Assembly (NCBI RefSeq): GCF_008807015.1
Contig: NZ_CP031700.1
Span: 1,054,001 to 1,118,000, forward strand
Length of the DNA: 64,000 bases
Direction of reading: 5' to 3'
From: Neisseria zalophi
GTDB taxonomy: Bacteria; Pseudomonadota; Gammaproteobacteria; Burkholderiales; Neisseriaceae
Made by a program: the position numbers and the translations under genes. Position 1 is the stretch's first letter. Every line of letters begins with the position of its first letter. A model generated the notes under the pieces. The model saw nothing but the letters and a program-made list of their open reading frames with translations, did no database searches and was not told the origin of the DNA. Below are positions 53,214 through 62,620 of the stretch, in pieces.

Positions 53214-54755
53214 TTATCGGAATAAATCCACCACTTTCACAAATACCATAATCACACCGTAGGCCAACGGAATAGCTACGACCGCCCAACGCCACCATAC
53301 GCTGATACCGCCGTGTGACACTTCTTCGGCCGCCAGATAAGCATCGGAAAGCGTGGTTTCATCTTTGGGGTTATGACTTTGTGCTGCATCGTGGATACTT
53401 TTATCGTGATGTTTTTCATGTACGGATTTCACCAGCATATTACATACCAAGCCGGCGATTAATAATGCCGCCATAATATACATGGTGATGCTGTACGCCT
53501 GTGCCGCTGGTACGCCGCTGTTGATCTGCCCTTGACGGATATAATTCACCAATACCGGCCCTAAAACCGCAGCGGTCGACCAAGCCAACAGCAGGCGGCC
53601 GTGAATCGCGCCGACTTGGAATGTGCCGAACAAGTCGCGTAAGTAGGCCGGAATGGTGGCGAAACCGCCGCCATACATCGACATAATCACACAGAATCCA
53701 ATCACAAACAGCGCTTTATTGCCGCTTTCGCCGATGGTGGGAATGGCAAAATACAAAATCGCACCGAGTACAAAAAACAGCATATAAGTGGTTTTGCGGC
53801 CGATTTTGTCGGAAATGCTCGACCAGAAAAACCGCCCGCCCATATTAAACAGACTGAGCAGACCGACGAATCCTGCGGCGGCGGCAGCGCCGACAGCCGC
53901 ATCTGCGCCGACTGATGTGGTAGAAAACAACTCCTGAATCATCACCGATGCCTGCCCGAGTACGCCGATACCGGCGGTCACGTTCAAACACAAGATGCCG
54001 AATAACAGCCAAAATTGCGGTGTTTTCATCGCCTGTTTCACATTCACATGATTTTGGCTGACTAATTTTTTGCTTTTAACAGGGGCGACAAATCCGGCCG
54101 GTTTCCAATTCGGGGCGGGGATTTTGATGGTGAACACACCAAACATCATAAAAATAAAATAAAAAATGCCCAATACCACAAACGTAGCGGCAACGCCGGT
54201 AGATGAGGTACTGGAAAAAGCATTCATTAACGTTACTGATAACGGCGAAGCCAACATAGCGCCGCCGCCGAACCCCATAATTGCCAATCCCGTCGCCATA
54301 CCGGGTTTGTCGGGAAACCATTTCATCAATGTCGATACCGGCCCGATATAGCCTAAACCCAAGCCCACGCCGCCTAAAACACCGTTGCCCAGATAGAGCA
54401 GCCATAAGTTATGCAGCGATACGCCAAGTGCCGACACCAAAAAACCCAAACCAAAACAACATGCCGCCACAAACATGGCTTTACGCGGGCCGACACGTTC
54501 CATCCAAGTGCCGAATAAAGCCGCCGACGCACCCAATACGGCCAAGGCGATGCTGAATATCCAGCCGACGGTGGTCAGTTGCCAATCGTCCGGCGCAGAT
54601 TCGGTGATGCCGATGATTTTGGTGAGCGGGGCGTTAAATACGGAATAAGCGTAAATTTGTCCGATAGAAAGGTGGACGGCCAGAGCGGCAGGTGGAACAA
54701 GCCAACGGTTGAATCCCGGTTCGGCTATGGTTTTAGATTTATCTAAAAAAGACAT
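53214..54755 (-). CDS. OFA-family MFS transporter
   Basis: This 513-residue major-facilitator protein of the oxalate/formate antiporter (OFA) family has about twelve helices and the long N-terminal PPAALAVHLSIGQIYAYSVFNAPLTK. MFS motif-like GRFFWSSISDKIGRKTTYM lies after helix 6-7. Distinctive is a glycine-rich first half (GVGLGLGYIGPVSTLMKWFPDKPGMATGLAI). Members transport organic anions such as oxalate, formate, lactate or pyruvate; the specific substrate is unclear. A hairpin with a single DUS follows. Confidence 0.82.
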   Translation of the reverse strand: MSFLDKSKTIAEPGFNRWLVPPAALAVHLSIGQIYAYSVFNAPLTKIIGITESAPDDWQLTTVGWIFSIALAVLGASAALFGTWMERVGPRKAMFVAACCFGLGFLVSALGVSLHNLWLLYLGNGVLGGVGLGLGYIGPVSTLMKWFPDKPGMATGLAIMGFGGGAMLASPLSVTLMNAFSSTSSTGVAATFVVLGIFYFIFMMFGVFTIKIPAPNWKPAGFVAPVKSKKLVSQNHVNVKQAMKTPQFWLLFGILCLNVTAGIGVLGQASVMIQELFSTTSVGADAAVGAAAAAGFVGLLSLFNMGGRFFWSSISDKIGRKTTYMLFFVLGAILYFAIPTIGESGNKALFVIGFCVIMSMYGGGFATIPAYLRDLFGTFQVGAIHGRLLLAWSTAAVLGPVLVNYIRQGQINSGVPAAQAYSITMYIMAALLIAGLVCNMLVKSVHEKHHDKSIHDAAQSHNPKDETTLSDAYLAAEEVSHGGISVWWRWAVVAIPLAYGVIMVFVKVVDLFR

Positions 54756-55163
54756 GAACTTCCTTTAAGTATAAAAGCAGGAGGTGCGCACTGGTAAACA
54801 CATTTTCTCTACTTGCGTTGCCGGTGTGTACAGGACTTCTGTGCCGGCATTCAAGGTAATGGTTGGTAGTGCGCACGACTGTAAAAAAAAGATATAAAAC
54901 GTACCCGTCTGAAACTTATTAGATTCTAACCGTGTCGAATTTTGTGCAGTAGATGCAACATTTTTTCATGTATTCCAGCCATAAACAAGGCCGTCTGAAA
55001 ACTTTACTTTCAGGTGGCCTTAAATCAAGTTATATTGCATTTTTAGAAATTATTTATTTATCGTAAAAATCAATGCCGGATAAACTTTAGAAAATGTAAA
55101 TTGCCGGCCTGATATTTCGAATAACAAACCTTTATTATTTAAAAATACAGCAAAGGACACACC
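54756..55163. other. Divergent promoter region of the OFA permease gene and nadE
   Basis: This 408-bp region holds two copies of the self-complementary octamer GTGCGCAC (54784-54791 and 54869-54876), a short inverted repeat TGCCGG/CCGGCA between them, a variant DUS (CCGTCTGAAA near 54904) and an AG-DUS facing a degenerate partner (54989-55020). The AT-rich end near nadE probably holds its promoter. No gene is visible. Confidence 0.6.
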
Positions 55164-55961
55164 ATGCAAGCACACGCCGTTATCGACCATATTACCGGTT
55201 GGCTGAAAGATTATCATGCCACAGCCCATTCTAAAGGTTTTGTTGTCGGTGTGTCGGGTGGGGTTGATTCTGCTGTGGTTTCTATTTTGGCCGCCCGTAC
55301 AGGATTGCCGACTCTTTTGTTGGAAATGCCTATCCGCCAGAAAGAAGACCAACGCGAGCGGGCGCTGGCGCATATTGAAGACCTGAAGCAGCGTTTTCCT
55401 AATGTAAAAGCCATCAGTGTGGATTTAACGCCGTCGTTTAATACCTTTGCCGAAACGGTTGAGGTCGACGAAAGCGAATATCCGGCCAAACAGCTTGCCT
55501 TAGCCAACGCCCGTTCACGCCTGCGTATGATGACGCTTTATTATTACGGGCAACTCAACGGCTTTTTGGTTACCGGTACCGGCAATAAGGTTGAGGATTT
55601 CGGGGTCGGCTTTTTTACCAAATATGGCGACGGCGGTGTGGACATCAGCCCGATTGGCGATTTATTGAAAACACAGGTATATGAATTGGCGGCCGAATTG
55701 GAAGTGATTGAGTCTATTCAAAAAGCCCAGCCGACCGACGGCTTGTGGGATACCGACCGCACCGACGAACAACAAATGGGTGCGACTTATCCGGAATTGG
55801 AATGGGCGATGAGCGTACACGGCTGGAACCGCCCTGAAGATTTTGAAGGCCGCCAGCGTGAAGTATTGGAAATTTATACACGCCTTAATCAGGCTATGCA
55901 GCATAAGATTAATCCAATCCCTGTTTGTGAAATTCCGCTTAAATTATTGAACGGGTCGTAA
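55164..55961 (+). CDS. nadE: Ammonia-dependent NAD synthetase
   Basis: NadE makes NAD from deamido-NAD using ATP. The 265-residue protein lacks an N-terminal glutaminase domain, so ammonia is its nitrogen source. The PP-loop VSGGVDSAVVS lies near 29-39. MMTLYYYGQLNGFLVTGTGNKVEDFGVGFFTKYGDGGVDISPIGDLLKTQVYELA carries the NAD and metal contacts. TDGLWDTDRTDEQQMGATYPELEWAM follows. A DUS-pair hairpin follows the gene. Confidence 0.96.
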   Translation: MQAHAVIDHITGWLKDYHATAHSKGFVVGVSGGVDSAVVSILAARTGLPTLLLEMPIRQKEDQRERALAHIEDLKQRFPNVKAISVDLTPSFNTFAETVEVDESEYPAKQLALANARSRLRMMTLYYYGQLNGFLVTGTGNKVEDFGVGFFTKYGDGGVDISPIGDLLKTQVYELAAELEVIESIQKAQPTDGLWDTDRTDEQQMGATYPELEWAMSVHGWNRPEDFEGRQREVLEIYTRLNQAMQHKINPIPVCEIPLKLLNGS

Positions 55962-55983
55962 TCGCCTTTTAAATTACAAGCAG

Positions 55984-56010
55984 AGGCCGTCTGAAACTTT
56001 CAGACGGCCT
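55984..56010. terminator. DUS-pair hairpin between nadE and the Nudix gene
   Basis: AGGCCGTCTGAAA and its complement are separated by one base, in a convergent gap. Confidence 0.75.
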
Positions 56011-56038
56011 TTGTGTTATTAATTCCATTGCAGAGGGA

Positions 56039-56578
56039 TTAACTGTTCAGTAGCCAATATTGCAAGCCGATAAGGGTTTTGGCATCTTGGATTTCATTGT
56101 TTTTTAATGCGGCTTTCACTTCGTCGCGGGTCAGTAGCACAGTTTCGGTAAACTCGTCTTCATCATTTTCCAAAATACTGCCTTCTTTCACCCCTTCGGC
56201 CTGATAAAGATACATCAACTCGTCGCAGAAACCGGGGGCGGTGTAGAAGGTGTGGAGCAGTTTAACGCGCTCGGCATTGTAATGCGTTTCTTCTGCCAGT
56301 TCGCGCAGGGCGCATTCGGCAGGGTCTTCGCCGTCCACATCCAGTTTGCCGGCGGGCAATTCGAGCAGAGCTTGGTCGCAGGCGTAGCGCCATTGCCGTA
56401 CCAAAACGATTTCGTCTTTATCGGTTACGGCCAATACGCAGGCGGCTCCGGGATGGCGGATAACAATCCGTGTACCTTCGTTGCCGTTGGGCAGGCGGAC
56501 GGCATCGCGGGCAATGGTAACAAAAGTGCCTTGAAAAATCGGCTCGGAGCTTAATTGCGTTTCTTTTAAATCCATCAT
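56039..56578 (-). CDS. Nudix hydrolase, ADP-ribose pyrophosphatase type
   Basis: This 179-residue Nudix protein carries the Nudix box GKLDVDGEDPAECALRELAEETHYNAE, with the REx2EE core. The N-terminal strand region (PIFQGTFVTIARDAVRLPNGNEGTRIVIRHPGA) and the GFCDELMYLYQAEGV segment are typical of ADP-ribose/NDP-sugar pyrophosphatases such as NudF. The substrate is inferred from this resemblance. It is a single gene upstream of bioA on the same strand. Confidence 0.88.
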   Translation of the reverse strand: MMDLKETQLSSEPIFQGTFVTIARDAVRLPNGNEGTRIVIRHPGAACVLAVTDKDEIVLVRQWRYACDQALLELPAGKLDVDGEDPAECALRELAEETHYNAERVKLLHTFYTAPGFCDELMYLYQAEGVKEGSILENDEDEFTETVLLTRDEVKAALKNNEIQDAKTLIGLQYWLLNS

Positions 56579-56603
56579 TTTTCCTTTATCCGTTCAATAT
56601 GAT

Positions 56604-57893
56604 TTAGAGAAATAAGTCGTTATGGCCGACCGCTTCACCAATGGTGTCGGTCAGCCGTGTTAATTCAGCCGGCGTGCTAATAAACGGCGGCATCAGATAA
56701 ATCAATTTGCCGAAAGGCCGAATCCATACGCCGTGTTCGACAAAAAAGCGCTGTATGGCGGCCATATCGACAGGGCGTCGGGCTTCGACTACGCCGATGG
56801 CACCGATAAAGCGGATGTCGGCCACATTTTCCTGTTGCCGCAATGGGGTAAGGGCCGTCTGAAAATGTTGTTCGATAGCGGCAACTTGTTGCGGCCATTC
56901 GTTGCGCTGCAAAATCTGCATATTGGCTTCGGCAACGGCGCAGGCAAGCGGGTTGCCCATAAAAGTGGGGCCGTGCATAAAAACCCCTGCTTTGCCGCTG
57001 CAAACGGTTTCGGCTATATGGCGGGAAGTGGCTGTTGCCGAAAGTGTCATCATACCGCCGGTTAAGGCTTTGCCGATACACATAATATCGGGCTGAATAC
57101 CGGCATGTTCGCAGGCAAACAGTTTGCCGGTGCGGCCGAAGCCGGTGGCGATTTCATCGAGAATCAACAGGATGCCGTATTCGTCGCACAACGAACGCAC
57201 CTGTTTTAAATATTCGGGATGATAAATGCGCATCCCGCCCGCACCTTGCACCACCGGCTCTAAAATCACGGCGGCAATCTCGGTATGGTGTTGTGCCAAG
57301 GCCGTCTGAAAAGGCAGGATGTCTTCGGCCTGCCATTCGCCGTCAAAGCGGCTTTGCGGCGGGGAAACAAAAATATGTTCGGGCAGAAAATGGCGGTATA
57401 AGCTGTGCATCGAGTTAACCGGATCGCATACGCTCATCGCACCGAAAGTGTCGCCATGATAACCGCGCGCTATGGTGAGGAATTTGCTGCGCGGTTTGCC
57501 GCGTGCATGCCAGTATTGCAAGGCCATTTTCAATGAAACTTCTACCGCCACCGAGCCTGAATCCGCGAGAAAAATGCAGTCGAGGTTGTCGGGCAACATG
57601 GTTTTCAGGTTTTGGCACAAACGAATGGCCGGTTCGTGAGTGATGCCGCCGAACATCACATGCGGCATGGTATCCAACTGCCGTTTGGCCGCCGCCACTA
57701 ATTCGGGATGGTTGTAGCCGTGTTGGGCGCACCACCAAGACGACATACCGTCTATCAAACGGCGGCCGTCTGAAAGTTCGAGGTAGACCCCTTCGGTGCG
57801 GGCAACGGGGTAAACAGGTAAGGGGGTGCTTATCGATGTATAAGGATGCCAGATATGGCGGCGGTCGAAATCTAAAGCATGGGAATCAAGCAT
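56604..57893 (-). CDS. bioA: Adenosylmethionine-8-amino-7-oxononanoate aminotransferase
   Basis: BioA converts KAPA to DAPA in biotin synthesis. The 429-residue class III PLP aminotransferase begins [20 protein letters not shown], with [29 protein letters not shown] and the PLP region [21 protein letters not shown] followed by [11 protein letters not shown] (Schiff-base Lys). The start is placed at MLDSHALDF because the upstream frame extension is not conserved-looking. Several DUS lie in the coding sequence (near 56852, 57299 and 57764). It is divergent from metZ. Confidence 0.95.
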   Translation of the reverse strand: MLDSHALDFDRRHIWHPYTSISTPLPVYPVARTEGVYLELSDGRRLIDGMSSWWCAQHGYNHPELVAAAKRQLDTMPHVMFGGITHEPAIRLCQNLKTMLPDNLDCIFLADSGSVAVEVSLKMALQYWHARGKPRSKFLTIARGYHGDTFGAMSVCDPVNSMHSLYRHFLPEHIFVSPPQSRFDGEWQAEDILPFQTALAQHHTEIAAVILEPVVQGAGGMRIYHPEYLKQVRSLCDEYGILLILDEIATGFGRTGKLFACEHAGIQPDIMCIGKALTGGMMTLSATATSRHIAETVCSGKAGVFMHGPTFMGNPLACAVAEANMQILQRNEWPQQVAAIEQHFQTALTPLRQQENVADIRFIGAIGVVEARRPVDMAAIQRFFVEHGVWIRPFGKLIYLMPPFISTPAELTRLTDTIGEAVGHNDLFL

Positions 57894-58102
57894 AATAATG
57901 AAAAGGCCGTCTGAAAGTATTCGGATGATTATATAGCAAAGCAGCCGGTATTTTTGAAAATGGGTGAGGGCGATATCGGTTTGCAATCACTTAAGAAGGT
58001 TGAAAGCCAAGATAAATAGGCGCAAAATGTTGACAATTTTTGGGCCGTACTTTTTTCAGACGGCCTTTGTTGTTGACAGTATTTGAGTGTAGAGAAGGAA
58101 TC

Positions 58103-59275
58103 ATGAGCGATAATAAACTTCATCCGGAAACACTGGCTATTCGCGGTGCAAAAAGCCAAACCGAATATCGGGAACACAATCAGGCAGTATTTTTAACCAG
58201 CAGTTTTATGTTTGACGATGCTGCACAAGGTGCGGCTTTGTTTGCCAAAGAAATCGAGGGCTTTACCTATTCACGCACGGCCAATCCGACCGTAGCAGCT
58301 TTCGAACAGCGCATAGCCTGTTTGGAGGGCGCTGAAAAAGGGGTGGCCGTTGCCACCGGTATGGCGGCGATTCAGGCCGCATTGCTTACCTTTTTGAAAG
58401 CAGGCGACCATTTGGTGGCAGGGCAGAGTTTGTTTGGCACGACGGCAGGATTTATCAACGGCATCGTATCGAAATTCGGTATTGAAATTACCTTGGTGCC
58501 GCAAACCGATTTGGCGGCATGGAAAGCGGCGGTAAAAGAAAACACCAAAATGCTGTTTGTCGAAACGCCGTCGAACCCGTTGAGCGAGATTGCCGATATT
58601 CAGGCGTTGGCCGATATTGCGCACAGTGTGGGCGCATTGTTGGCGGTGGATAATAGTTTTTGTTCGCCGGCGATACAGCAGCCGCTGAAGTTCGGGGCGG
58701 ATTTGGCGGTCGAATCGGCTACGAAAGCGATTGACGGCCAAGGCCGCGTATTGGGCGGTGTGGTATGCGGTCGCGCCGATTTAATCAAAGAGATAGCGAT
58801 GTATGTCAATTCTTCCGGGCTGGCGTTGTCGCCGTTTAGCGCATGGGTATTGCTCAGCGGCGTGGAAACTTTGTTTGTGCGCATGGAACGGCAGTCGGCC
58901 AATGCTTTGCAGGTGGCACAGTGGCTGCGCGGCCATGAGCGGGTAAAAGCGGTTTACTATGCGGGGTTTGACGACCATCCGCAAGCCGATTTGGTGCGCA
59001 AACAGCAGGTATCGGGTGGTATTGTGATCGGCTTTGAAGTAGCGGGCGGCAAAGAAGCGGCATGGAAAGTGATTGATACGCTGAAGCTGTTTTCGAAAAC
59101 GGCCAACTTGGGCGATGTGCGCTCGACCATTACCCACCCTTGGACAACCACGCACGGTAGAATGACCCCCGAAGCTAAAGAAGCGGTCGGTATTGAGGCA
59201 GGGTTGCTGCGTTTGTCGATCGGTTTGGAAAACGTACAAGATTTGATTGCCGATTTGCAACAGGCGCTGGCTTAA
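58103..59275 (+). CDS. metZ: O-succinylhomoserine sulfhydrylase
   Basis: MetZ joins O-succinylhomoserine with sulfide to make homocysteine. The 390-residue Cys/Met-metabolism PLP enzyme contains AVFLTSSFMFDDAAQGAALFAKEIEGFTYSRTANPTVAAFE near the N-terminus. The Schiff-base lysine sits in ESATKAIDGQGRVLGGVV. The final motifs GDVRSTITHPWTTTHGRM and GLENVQDLIADLQQAL agree. The ATG after GAAGGAATC gives MSDNKLHPE; an in-frame upstream extension is rejected. MetZ rather than MetB is by resemblance. Confidence 0.9.
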   Translation: MSDNKLHPETLAIRGAKSQTEYREHNQAVFLTSSFMFDDAAQGAALFAKEIEGFTYSRTANPTVAAFEQRIACLEGAEKGVAVATGMAAIQAALLTFLKAGDHLVAGQSLFGTTAGFINGIVSKFGIEITLVPQTDLAAWKAAVKENTKMLFVETPSNPLSEIADIQALADIAHSVGALLAVDNSFCSPAIQQPLKFGADLAVESATKAIDGQGRVLGGVVCGRADLIKEIAMYVNSSGLALSPFSAWVLLSGVETLFVRMERQSANALQVAQWLRGHERVKAVYYAGFDDHPQADLVRKQQVSGGIVIGFEVAGGKEAAWKVIDTLKLFSKTANLGDVRSTITHPWTTTHGRMTPEAKEAVGIEAGLLRLSIGLENVQDLIADLQQALA

Positions 59276-59286
59276 GTTTCAGATGA

Positions 59287-59333
59287 TTTCAGACGGCCTG
59301 ATAGTCAATACATATTATCAAGGCCGTCTGAAC
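59287..59333. repeat. DUS pair after metZ
   Basis: TTTCAGACGGCCT and AGGCCGTCTGAA face each other with a 22-nt gap, between metZ and a small membrane gene on the same strand. The long loop weakens the terminator case. Confidence 0.7.
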
Positions 59334-59356
59334 GACACACTATTGAGGATAAGAAA

Positions 59357-59563
59357 ATGGATGAAGCGGTTTTCTCTGAGTGGGCATTGAAAATCCTGTT
59401 AACAGGGTTGGTGATTTTTCTCGGCTTTATCGTATGGGATCTCGGTAAAAAATCGAAAGCTGGAAAATTCGGTATGTTTGTATTGTTTTTGGTATTGGGG
59501 CTGGGCGTGTTCGGCTTTATATTCAAAAATATATTGATAGAATTTTTTGTTTTGCAAAAATAA
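59357..59563 (+). CDS. DUF2788-family small membrane protein
   Basis: This 68-residue protein has two helices: IFLGFIVWDLGKKSKAGKFG brackets the first helix end and loop, and MFVLFLVLGLGVFGFIFKNIL forms the second. The GFIVWDLGKKSKAGKFG signature and the helix-loop-helix layout match DUF2788. The function is unknown. It lies between metZ and folP on one strand, with a DUS hairpin after it. Confidence 0.82.
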   Translation: MDEAVFSEWALKILLTGLVIFLGFIVWDLGKKSKAGKFGMFVLFLVLGLGVFGFIFKNILIEFFVLQK

Positions 59564-59572
59564 CGGCAACAA

Positions 59573-59613
59573 AAAGGCCGTCTGAAAAGCCCGTATTGCT
59601 TTCAGACGGCCTG
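59573..59613 (+). terminator. DUS-pair hairpin between the DUF2788 gene and folP
   Basis: AAGGCCGTCTGAAA and TTTCAGACGGCCT are separated by about 11 nt. It lies between two same-strand genes, so partial read-through into folP is possible. Confidence 0.65.
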
Positions 59614-59632
59614 ATATTTTTAAGGATGGGTA

Positions 59633-60478
59633 ATGGTAGCGACATATTGGCAGGCAGGTCGTTTTCAAGTGGATTTGACCGAGCCGAAAGTCATGGGAAT
59701 TGTGAATGTGACGCCGGATTCGTTTTCAGACGGCGGTGTGTATTCCAAAGATGTTCAGACGGCCTTGAAACATGCCGAGCAGTTGGTTCGCGAGGGTGCC
59801 GATATACTTGATATCGGCGGCGAATCGACCCGGCCGGGTGCGGCGGAAGTCTCACCTGAAAACGAATGGGCGCGGGTGTCGCCGATATTGAAAGAGGTGG
59901 CAACGTGGAATATCCCCGTGAGCTTGGATACGCGCCGTACGGTGGTGATGCGGCAGGCGTTGGAACAAGGCGGTGTGGATATTGTTAATGATGTTTCGGC
60001 GTTGAGTGATGAGGGTGCGGTGGCATTGTTGGCCGAACAGCCCGATATCGGCATCTGCCTGATGCACATGCTGGGCATGCCGGCGACCATGCAGGAAAAC
60101 CCGCAATATCAGGATGTGGTTAAAGAAGTGGCCGACTATTTGAGTGAGCGTACCGCCGTGTGCGAAGTGGCGGGTATTGAGCGCCGCCGTATTGTGTTGG
60201 ATCCCGGTTTCGGTTTCGGTAAAAACCTGCAACATAATATTGCCCTGATGCGGCATTTGGATTTGTTGCTGAAACAAACAGATATGCCGTTGTTAATAGG
60301 TATTTCCCGCAAACGTATGATTGGCGAATTAAGTGGTGAAGCTAATGCTGCAGATAGGGTATACGGCAGCGTGGCCGGTGCGATTGCGGCAGTGGCACGC
60401 GGCGGGCAGATTGTCCGCGTGCATGATGTGAAAGCTACGGTCGATGCCTTGAGGGTGTGGCAGGTGTTGGGCGTTTGA
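59633..60478 (+). CDS. folP: Dihydropteroate synthase
   Basis: DHPS condenses para-aminobenzoate with dihydropterin pyrophosphate in folate synthesis and is the sulfonamide target. The 281-residue protein has the first signature [15 protein letters not shown] (22-36) and the second, [17 protein letters not shown], the pterin-binding GFGFGK, and the phosphate-contact Arg (SRKRMIG) follow. Two DUS lie in the first 50 codons: the first forms codons of the signature SFSDGG, the second reads VQTAL. A long DUS hairpin follows. Confidence 0.96.
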   Translation: MVATYWQAGRFQVDLTEPKVMGIVNVTPDSFSDGGVYSKDVQTALKHAEQLVREGADILDIGGESTRPGAAEVSPENEWARVSPILKEVATWNIPVSLDTRRTVVMRQALEQGGVDIVNDVSALSDEGAVALLAEQPDIGICLMHMLGMPATMQENPQYQDVVKEVADYLSERTAVCEVAGIERRRIVLDPGFGFGKNLQHNIALMRHLDLLLKQTDMPLLIGISRKRMIGELSGEANAADRVYGSVAGAIAAVARGGQIVRVHDVKATVDALRVWQVLGV

Positions 60479-60496
60479 TTCGGATAAAATGATAGG

Positions 60497-60557
60497 AGGC
60501 CGTCTGAAAACCTATTTATCGGTTTATAAAATAGATAAATAGGTTTTCAGACGGCCT
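60497..60557 (+). terminator. Terminator of folP: DUS pair with 24-bp perfect stem
   Basis: Two 24-nt perfectly complementary arms, each a DUS plus a 12-nt flank (AAACCTATTTATC-like), enclose a 13-nt AT-rich loop. It is the longest DUS hairpin seen in this window. Confidence 0.9.
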
Positions 60558-60651
60558 TGTTATTGAATACATTATTTTCTTTAATTTTCAATCGGATGGT
60601 TTGATTTTATTCCGTTTCTCTTTGGCCTTTATCGGCTATTCTCATGATTTA

Positions 60652-60809
60652 TTTTAGACAAAATGTATATATTTTTACTTTATAAATAACCTATATTCAA
60701 TTTTTTTAATAATTTATTGCCATTTTGTCTGATTTGAGTATAATTGGCAGCATCTTTACCACTGCTTTAATAAAAATTAGACAAAGGTTTGACATGCAAT
60801 TAGACATTG
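60652..60809 (+). promoter_or_regulatory. Promoter and repeated operator-like motifs upstream of leuA
   Basis: TTGCCA (60717-60722) and TATAAT (60739-60744) with 16-bp spacing form a near-consensus sigma-70 promoter. Four TTAGACA-like motifs surround it. They are TTAGACAAAATG at 60654-60665, a reversed TCAGACAAAATG at 60721-60732 (between -35 and -10), TTAGACAAAGG at 60777-60787 over the ribosome binding site, and TTAGACATTG at 60800-60809 in the first codons. The copy in the spacer would block RNA polymerase if bound. Confidence 0.65.
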
Positions 60810-62581
60810 ATCGTTTGATCGCCTATTTCGGCGGTGTGAACGCCTTAGCCGAAGCCCTTAAAGAACACGACCCCGAAAATGCCGCCAGTACGGCAGCGAT
60901 TTATAAGTGGCGTACCCGTGGTTCTCTGCCGTTGGCGCAGTTGCAAAAACTAACTGCGTTGGCCGAATCACAAGGCCGTCCGTTGGATTTAAATGCTTTT
61001 CTACAACAACAAAATACCCTGGAGAAACAAACCATGCCCCAAAATAACCGCGTTATTATTTTCGATACCACCCTGCGTGATGGCGAGCAGTCGCCCGGTG
61101 CTGCTATGACCAAAGAAGAAAAAATCCGTGTTGCCCGCCAGTTGGAAAAATTGGGCGTGGATGTGATTGAAGCGGGCTTTGCCGCGGCCAGCCCGGGTGA
61201 TTTTGAAGCTGTGAATGAAATTGCAAAAACACTGACCCGCGCCACCGTTTGCTCATTGGCGCGCGCTATTGAGCGTGATATCCGTGCGGCCGGTGAAGCA
61301 GTGAAACCGGCTAAAAACCGCCGTATCCACACCTTTATCGCCACCAGCCCTATTCACATGGAACACAAGCTGAAAATGAAGCCCAAACAGGTGATTGAAG
61401 CGGCGGTTAAGGCAGTAAAAATCGCGAAAGAATATACCGATGATGTCGAATTCTCCTGCGAAGATGCGTTGCGTTCTGAAATTGATTTTCTAGCGGAAGT
61501 GTGTGGCGCCGTTATTGCAGCAGGTGCCACTACGATTAATATTCCCGATACCGTCGGCTATTCGATTCCGCACCGTACCGAAGCCTTTTTCAGTGAATTG
61601 ATTGCTAAAACACCGGGCGGAGACAAAGTGGTTTGGTCGGCACACTGCCATAACGACTTGGGCTTGGCTGTTGCCAATTCGTTGGCTGCCTTGCGCGGCG
61701 GTGCGCGACAGGTGGAGTGTACCGTAAACGGTCTGGGGGAGCGTGCCGGTAATGCCTCGATTGAAGAAATCGTGATGGCTTTGAAAGTACGCCATGATGT
61801 ATTCGGTTTCGAAACCGGTATCGACCCTACCCAAATTGTGTCGGCATCCAAATTGGTTTCCACCATTACCGGTTATCCGGTGCAGCCGAACAAGGCCATT
61901 GTCGGCGCCAATGCGTTTGCCCATGAATCAGGTATTCACCAAGACGGCGTATTGAAACACCGTGAAACTTATGAAATTATGTCGGCCGAGTCTGTCGGCT
62001 GGGCGGCTAACCGTCTAACTTTGGGCAAACTTTCCGGCCGCAATGCCTTTAAAACCAAACTGGCCGATCTCGGCATTGATTTAGGCAGCGAAGAAGCGCT
62101 GAATGCCGCTTTTGCTCGCTTTAAAGAGTTAGCAGACAAAAAGCGTGAAATTTTCGATGAAGATCTGCATGCTTTGGTATCGGATGAAATGGTTCATTTG
62201 TCGCACGACCATTACAAATTTGTTTCCCAAAAAATTACCACCGAAACCGGCGAACAGCCGGCTGCCGAAGTGGTGTTTACCGCCAACGGTTCGGAACATC
62301 GGGCTATTGCAACCGGTTCCGGCCCTGTTGATGCTATTTTCAAAGCAATTGAAAGCGTGGCGAAAAGCGGTGCGGTTTTGCAGCTTTATTCGGTGAATGC
62401 GGTTACGGAAGGAACCGAAAGCCAAGGTGAAACTTCAGTACGCTTGGCACGCGGCAGCCGTATTGTAAACGGGCAGGGGGCGGATACCGATGTATTGGCC
62501 GCAACCGCTAAGGCTTATTTGTCGGCTTTGAGTAAATTGGAGTTTGGCGGTGAAAGAATGAAAGCCCAAGGCGATATATAA
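60794..62581 (+). CDS. leuA: 2-isopropylmalate synthase with N-terminal helix-turn-helix extension
   Basis: LeuA condenses 2-oxoisovalerate with acetyl-CoA as the first committed step of leucine synthesis. From the ATG at 61034 the protein is 515 residues, the normal length, starting [20 protein letters not shown]. It has HCHNDLG and a C-terminal LeuA regulatory domain ending [12 protein letters not shown]. The frame is however open upstream with no stop to an ATG at 60794 that follows AAAGG. Those extra 80 residues ([20 protein letters not shown], then [20 protein letters not shown]) look like a Cro/YdaS-type HTH (about 12-58). The upstream ATG at 60725 precedes the -10 and is not used. A GGAG 9 nt before 61034 suggests internal initiation as well. 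Confidence 0.85.
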   Translation: MQLDIDRLIAYFGGVNALAEALKEHDPENAASTAAIYKWRTRGSLPLAQLQKLTALAESQGRPLDLNAFLQQQNTLEKQTMPQNNRVIIFDTTLRDGEQSPGAAMTKEEKIRVARQLEKLGVDVIEAGFAAASPGDFEAVNEIAKTLTRATVCSLARAIERDIRAAGEAVKPAKNRRIHTFIATSPIHMEHKLKMKPKQVIEAAVKAVKIAKEYTDDVEFSCEDALRSEIDFLAEVCGAVIAAGATTINIPDTVGYSIPHRTEAFFSELIAKTPGGDKVVWSAHCHNDLGLAVANSLAALRGGARQVECTVNGLGERAGNASIEEIVMALKVRHDVFGFETGIDPTQIVSASKLVSTITGYPVQPNKAIVGANAFAHESGIHQDGVLKHRETYEIMSAESVGWAANRLTLGKLSGRNAFKTKLADLGIDLGSEEALNAAFARFKELADKKREIFDEDLHALVSDEMVHLSHDHYKFVSQKITTETGEQPAAEVVFTANGSEHRAIATGSGPVDAIFKAIESVAKSGAVLQLYSVNAVTEGTESQGETSVRLARGSRIVNGQGADTDVLAATAKAYLSALSKLEFGGERMKAQGDI

Positions 62582-62620
62582 TTGCGATTAATTTCACTGT
62601 AATAGCGGTTTATGTTGGCA

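Noticed and set aside
60725-60793. Upstream ATG that would lengthen the leuA fusion by 23 residues
   Set aside because: It lies upstream of the -10 element (60739-60744), so it would not be in the main transcript, and no ribosome binding site precedes it.
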